From assembly GCF_009707515.1 (NCBI RefSeq), contig NZ_WLYI01000009.1, positions 1 to 64,000 of the forward strand: DNA of 64,000 bases. The letters are read 5' to 3'. A program made the translations under genes and the position numbers. This DNA comes from Pseudomonas karstica (lineage in GTDB: Bacteria > Pseudomonadota > Gammaproteobacteria > Pseudomonadales > Pseudomonadaceae). Below are positions 60,394 through 64,000 of the stretch, piece by piece. Positions within the stretch are counted from its first letter, which is position 1, and each line of letters opens with the position of its first letter. Below the pieces are notes generated by a model. The model was not told where the DNA came from, did no database searches, and saw only the letters and a list, made by a program, of their open reading frames with translations.

Positions 60394-60795
60394 ATGCGAC
60401 ATAGAGACTGGACTACGCGTCTGAACGACGTGATCAAGGCTGCCCAAGGGCGGCCTTTTTCGTGGGGCGAATTTGACTGCTGCCTGTTCGTCGCAGACTG
60501 CGCCGCTGCTGTTTGTGATGTTGATCCGGCAGAGCAGTACCGGGGCAAATACAAGACTGAGGCCGGCGCCAAGCGGCAACTGAAGCGACAGCACGGAAGT
60601 CTTGAGGCTGCTTGGGACGCCTGCTTTGCCCGGATATCCCTGTCATTCATTCAGCGCGGCGACGTAGTGCTGTATGACGCCCCGGCCGGACGGAGCATGG
60701 CTGTCTTCTGGGCTGGAGATTACTGGTCAACGACCGACGACGGCGTTGCCCGCGTCGAATGCGAGCCTAAGGCTGCGTGGAGAGTTGAGTCATGA
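60394..60795 (+). CDS. NlpC/P60-like (DUF6950) tail protein
   Basis: 133 residues from the ATG at 60394. The motif FSWGEFDCCLFVADCAAAV contains the candidate catalytic Cys (residue 29) of papain-like NlpC/P60 folds. Lambda K has a comparable role, cutting peptidoglycan or helping tail-tip assembly. Overlaps the fibre gene by four bases. Confidence 0.82.
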   Translation: MRHRDWTTRLNDVIKAAQGRPFSWGEFDCCLFVADCAAAVCDVDPAEQYRGKYKTEAGAKRQLKRQHGSLEAAWDACFARISLSFIQRGDVVLYDAPAGRSMAVFWAGDYWSTTDDGVARVECEPKAAWRVES

Positions 60796-63700
60796 GTAGT
60801 GGCGTAAAGAAACTCGCGCAAGTTGTCGTTGGAGCGGTAATCGGTTTTGTGCAGGGCGGGCCTGTAGGCGCCGCAATTGGCGCGGGCCTGGCGTTCTACG
60901 CGGCCGAGCAGCAGGAGAAGCTGAACACCAAGTCTCCGCTGCGTGATAACGAGCCCTCCGCTCAGACGGTCAGATCTTCCAAGGCCCCCGTGCGCTTCAT
61001 CCTCGGGCGTGTCGCCACTGGCGGCGTTCTGGTTTGGGCTCAGGAGCAGTCCGGGGACCAGACTGATGGCGAGTGGCTGCACCTGGTGTACGTCTTGTGC
61101 GAAGGATCCGTGGACGCCCTGGAAGATATTCTTCTGGGGGAGGAATCCATTTCCACATTCGGCGAGCTGGCCAGCTATGAGCTGGTCGTCAACCCTACCC
61201 AGGTTAACGCCTTCCTTAAGGCGAATTGCCCGGACTGGAAGGACAGCCAGATAGGCCGCGGCCTTTCATACGTAAGGCTTTCTCTCAAATACAGCGCCGA
61301 GAAATTCCCCTCAGGCATTCCTGACGCTCGCTTCATTGTGCGCGGTCGAAACGATATCTACGATCCTCGCACAGGCAATAGCGGCTATAGCGCAAACACG
61401 GCTCTTCACCTGCTGTGGTACCTGCGTAACCGCTGCAATGTTCCAGACGATGAGATTGTGTTTTCAACATTTGCCAGCGCCGCCAACGTTTCAGACGAGG
61501 CCATCACCAACGCTGACGGGTCCGTGAGTCAGCGCTACCGGACTTCGTGCGTGATCGGCGCCGATGAGCAAAAGTCGGGCGTGCTGCAAAAACTTGAGGC
61601 CGCATGCGCTGGCAAGCTGATCCGCGTCGGTGGTCGCTGGATGCTTCAGGCTGGCGCCTACTACGGGCCTTACGACTTCGAAATAACCGAAGACATGGTG
61701 ATCGGCACCATTGGGGGCAGCACCGAGCCGTCCAATGATTCGGCCATCAACACCGTGCGCGGCACCTTCATCGATCCTACACAGTCCTGGACCGAGACGG
61801 ATTACCCGGAGGTCAGCATTGCGGAATGGATCACCGAGGACGGTGGAGAGGCTGCGGAGACCCTGACCTTCTCCTATGTAACCGATCCGTACCTGGCCCA
61901 GCGCCTGGCCAATATGGAGTTGCGCCGGCGGCGGGCAGGCGGGGTGATTACCATCCCTATGAACTTCTCAGGCTACAACTGCAGGCCCGGGCGGGTGGTA
62001 AGGGTAAACCTGCCATCTCTGAATATTCTGGGTGAGTTCATCGTCACCAACTGGTCCATGGGCGATAACGAAGGTTGCAACGTCCAGGTCCAACAGTATG
62101 AAGCGGCTATCTTCGATGATGCCGTGGGTCAGCCATACAACCCCCTGGGCTTCATCAATCTGCCGTCCGGCGGTCTTGGGTCGCCAACTGGCCTGGCCTG
62201 GTCACAGGATTCGGGTGCAGAGGTTGTGCAGGGAGTGCTGTCTTGGTCTCCACCTGATGGAATTGTGTCCGAGTACGCGGTCATCGTCAGGCAGGGAGCA
62301 GGCGTTGCTCAATCTCACACCATCCAGGCGGCCAGCAACCGATGCCCAATCAACGGGCTACCCTCGGGCAGTTACACGATGAGCGTGGCGGCTCTAGGGC
62401 CAATGGCTCGCTCTGGCGAGGCGACAATCAGCGTCAGCATTCAAGGGCCCCCGATTCCAGAGTCCTGTGTTGTGCAGTCTTCCATCGACTCGATCACGCT
62501 GATACCAGGGAATGTACTTCAAGGCCTGAATGGTGGGACCTACGAGTATTTTTTCAGTACCTCCCCTCAAGCTACCGCCGCTGAGGCTACCTATCTGGGG
62601 CAGGGCCTGACGTTCACGCATACGGGCCTGGGGTTCTACACGAACTATTACTACTTCATCCGCTCCGCAAATGCTTACGGGAAGAGTGCGTTCCTTTACG
62701 TGCCTGCAGCCACATCCAATGACGTGTCCGCCTATTTGGCCGCGCTGGCTGGCAAGATCACCAAGACACAGCTTGGTCAGGACCTGCTGGGCGAGATCAA
62801 CAAGATTCCTGGCCTTCAGGATCAGATCGACGCCCTCGATGACATCCTGCTTTATGACCCGGCGAAGCCCTACGTCAAGAACGACATCGTTCGTCAGGGC
62901 CAGCGGCTGTACCAAGCCAAGGGACCGGTGCCGGTTAACACACCTCCACCGAACCTCACCTACTGGGTAGATGTGGGTCAGTCGGTCGAGACTGCCAACG
63001 GCCTGGCGCAACAGGTGGCGACCAACACTGCAGACATCACCGAGATCGACGGCGTTGTCACGGCCCAGGCCACGGCCTTCGAGGCGTTGCGGGCTTCCTA
63101 TCGCGACGACAACGGGGAGGGGGACCTGGCAGACGCCATCAAGGGCTGGACCAGCACGGCGGCAATTGCTCAGGAAAGCAGTGTTCGGGCTTCCGAAATC
63201 GAAGCGGCCGCACAGCGCCAGACCACTCTTGAAACGCAGGTCGGCAATAACGCGGCGAACCTGACCATTCTCGAAAGGGTGGTTTCCAACAACAACTCTG
63301 TCACTGCGCAGCAGCTCAGCCAACTCAGCACTACCGTGGGCGGCCAGGGCAGCCAAATCGGTCAGCAGCAGACCTTGATCGAGACCAACGCCTCGATCAT
63401 CAACAACGTGAAAGGGGATCTCGCTGCAAGCTGGTCCGTGAAGATGCAATACAACAGCAGCACCGGGCAGTACATCACCGCAGGGATTGGCCTTGGCATT
63501 GAGAACGTTGGCGGGACGCTGCAAAGCCAGTTCCTGGTCAGTGCCGACAGGTTTGCCATCGTCAACACCATGGCCGGGGGGACAGTCTCGGTACCGTTCG
63601 CAGTGCAGGGCGGCCAGGTCTTCATGAACTCCGCATTTATCCAGAACGGTAGCATCACGATGCTGAAGATAGGATCAGCTCTTCAATCCGACAACTATGC

Positions 63701-63857
63701 CGCAGGGGTTCAAGGCTGGCGTCTGGATAAGGCCGGGAATCTCGAGTTTAACGGGCCTGCACCTGGTGGTGGTCGTCTGACGATGACCAACAGAGCCATC
63801 AAGGTCTATGACGAAAACAACGTCAAGCGCGTGCAACTGGGAGATCTGACCGCATGA
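60792..63857 (+). CDS. Central tail fibre / host-specificity protein (J-like)
   Basis: 1021 residues. A short hydrophobic N-terminus (VVVGAVIGFVQGGPVGAAIG) is followed by the lambda J/GTA tail-hub domain (SKAPVRFILGRVATGGVLVW, VYVLCEGSVDALEDILLGEE), fibronectin-like repeats (about 450-630, GVLSWSPPDGIVSEYAVIVR) and a C-terminal DUF1983 helical region ending VKRVQLGDLTA. It should contact the host receptor and decide host range. Confidence 0.92.
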   Translation: MSSGVKKLAQVVVGAVIGFVQGGPVGAAIGAGLAFYAAEQQEKLNTKSPLRDNEPSAQTVRSSKAPVRFILGRVATGGVLVWAQEQSGDQTDGEWLHLVYVLCEGSVDALEDILLGEESISTFGELASYELVVNPTQVNAFLKANCPDWKDSQIGRGLSYVRLSLKYSAEKFPSGIPDARFIVRGRNDIYDPRTGNSGYSANTALHLLWYLRNRCNVPDDEIVFSTFASAANVSDEAITNADGSVSQRYRTSCVIGADEQKSGVLQKLEAACAGKLIRVGGRWMLQAGAYYGPYDFEITEDMVIGTIGGSTEPSNDSAINTVRGTFIDPTQSWTETDYPEVSIAEWITEDGGEAAETLTFSYVTDPYLAQRLANMELRRRRAGGVITIPMNFSGYNCRPGRVVRVNLPSLNILGEFIVTNWSMGDNEGCNVQVQQYEAAIFDDAVGQPYNPLGFINLPSGGLGSPTGLAWSQDSGAEVVQGVLSWSPPDGIVSEYAVIVRQGAGVAQSHTIQAASNRCPINGLPSGSYTMSVAALGPMARSGEATISVSIQGPPIPESCVVQSSIDSITLIPGNVLQGLNGGTYEYFFSTSPQATAAEATYLGQGLTFTHTGLGFYTNYYYFIRSANAYGKSAFLYVPAATSNDVSAYLAALAGKITKTQLGQDLLGEINKIPGLQDQIDALDDILLYDPAKPYVKNDIVRQGQRLYQAKGPVPVNTPPPNLTYWVDVGQSVETANGLAQQVATNTADITEIDGVVTAQATAFEALRASYRDDNGEGDLADAIKGWTSTAAIAQESSVRASEIEAAAQRQTTLETQVGNNAANLTILERVVSNNNSVTAQQLSQLSTTVGGQGSQIGQQQTLIETNASIINNVKGDLAASWSVKMQYNSSTGQYITAGIGLGIENVGGTLQSQFLVSADRFAIVNTMAGGTVSVPFAVQGGQVFMNSAFIQNGSITMLKIGSALQSDNYAAGVQGWRLDKAGNLEFNGPAPGGGRLTMTNRAIKVYDENNVKRVQLGDLTA

Positions 63858-64000
63858 GTCATGGAGTGAGAACATGGAGCGCTAACGGCACCCTACAGAT
63901 GGACACTGATAGTTTTACTTATCAGGTCATCCACAGCGCACTATACAAACTGACACAAGGGGCTGTTATTACAGTCCCTATTGCAGGGTTTGACCCACTG
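63854..64000 (+). CDS. Tail-associated protein (cut by right edge)
   Basis: The ATG overlaps the J-like stop (ATGA). 49 codons are visible, beginning MSHGVRTWSANGTLQMDTDS. Small proteins directly after J in Pseudomonas phages are fibre or chaperone proteins; the family cannot be assigned from this piece. Confidence 0.75.
   Translation, partial: MSHGVRTWSANGTLQMDTDSFTYQVIHSALYKLTQGAVITVPIAGFDPL

Noticed and set aside
1..64000. CRISPR array
   Set aside because: No regularly spaced direct repeats of 24-40 bases with unique spacers were seen; the GCGACA and CCCCTTCGG repeats are short and irregular.

Overview
The window looks like chromosome of a fluorescent-group Pseudomonas: GC-rich DNA, Pseudomonas-type regulators, a TonB siderophore receptor and an extra pqqA. 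Three blocks follow one another. About 1-13.8 kb is core-like metabolic DNA, about 13.9-31.7 kb is a genomic island, and about 31.7 kb to the right edge is a lambdoid siphophage prophage that runs out of the window.

Core block. A truncated AcoR-like sigma-54 activator (left edge), an orphan pqqA (23 residues, 1293-1364) and deoC are followed by a rightward sugar/polyol catabolic operon: DeoR-type repressor, periplasmic binding protein, GatD-like polyol dehydrogenase, FGGY kinase, SorC-type regulator, ABC ATPase, permease and HAD phosphatase. The likely logic is uptake, oxidation to a keto-sugar, phosphorylation and aldolase cleavage by DeoC; the substrate is not identified. Palindromes with AAATGTGA/TCACATTT half-sites lie upstream of both deoC and the binding-protein gene. 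A GNAT acetyltransferase and a Fur-box-preceded siderophore receptor close the block.

Island. It is bracketed by direct repeats carrying a tmRNA-like 3' end, its terminator and the start of a tyrosine integrase. The left copy is decayed and its integrase is a pseudogene; the right copy has an intact integrase. Cargo is defence-rich: a type I restriction-modification system (hsdR, hsdM, and an hsdS with an unusual C-terminal extension), a Kiwa-like pair (kwaA, kwaB) and a neighbouring nuclease-like gene. A second mobility module follows (frameshifted DUF3987 gene, small gene, second recombinase, small gene), then an unknown membrane protein, an IS66 remnant, long perfect hairpins and three copies of an approximately 60-80 bp repeat.

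Prophage. The left arm has a DUF262/DUF1524 nuclease overlapping the phage integrase, an excisionase, an Arc-like regulator and a CI-like repressor facing a Cro-like protein across repeated operators. Rightward come early genes, a replication module (winged-helix protein, DnaC-like loader, DnaB-like helicase), a ClpP-like plus 57-residue cassette enclosed by its own promoter and twin terminators, a holin, HNH, terminase, an HK97-type head and a lambda-type tail. The tail has a GGGAAAG -1 frameshift site between the chaperone genes, and a lipoprotein gene sits just before the tape measure. The central tail-fibre gene ends at 63857 and one more gene starts before the edge.

Overall, integrative elements appear stacked at one attachment site (probably ssrA), each bringing anti-phage or lysogenic-conversion genes. 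Assignments rest on reading motifs and gene order; no database search was run.
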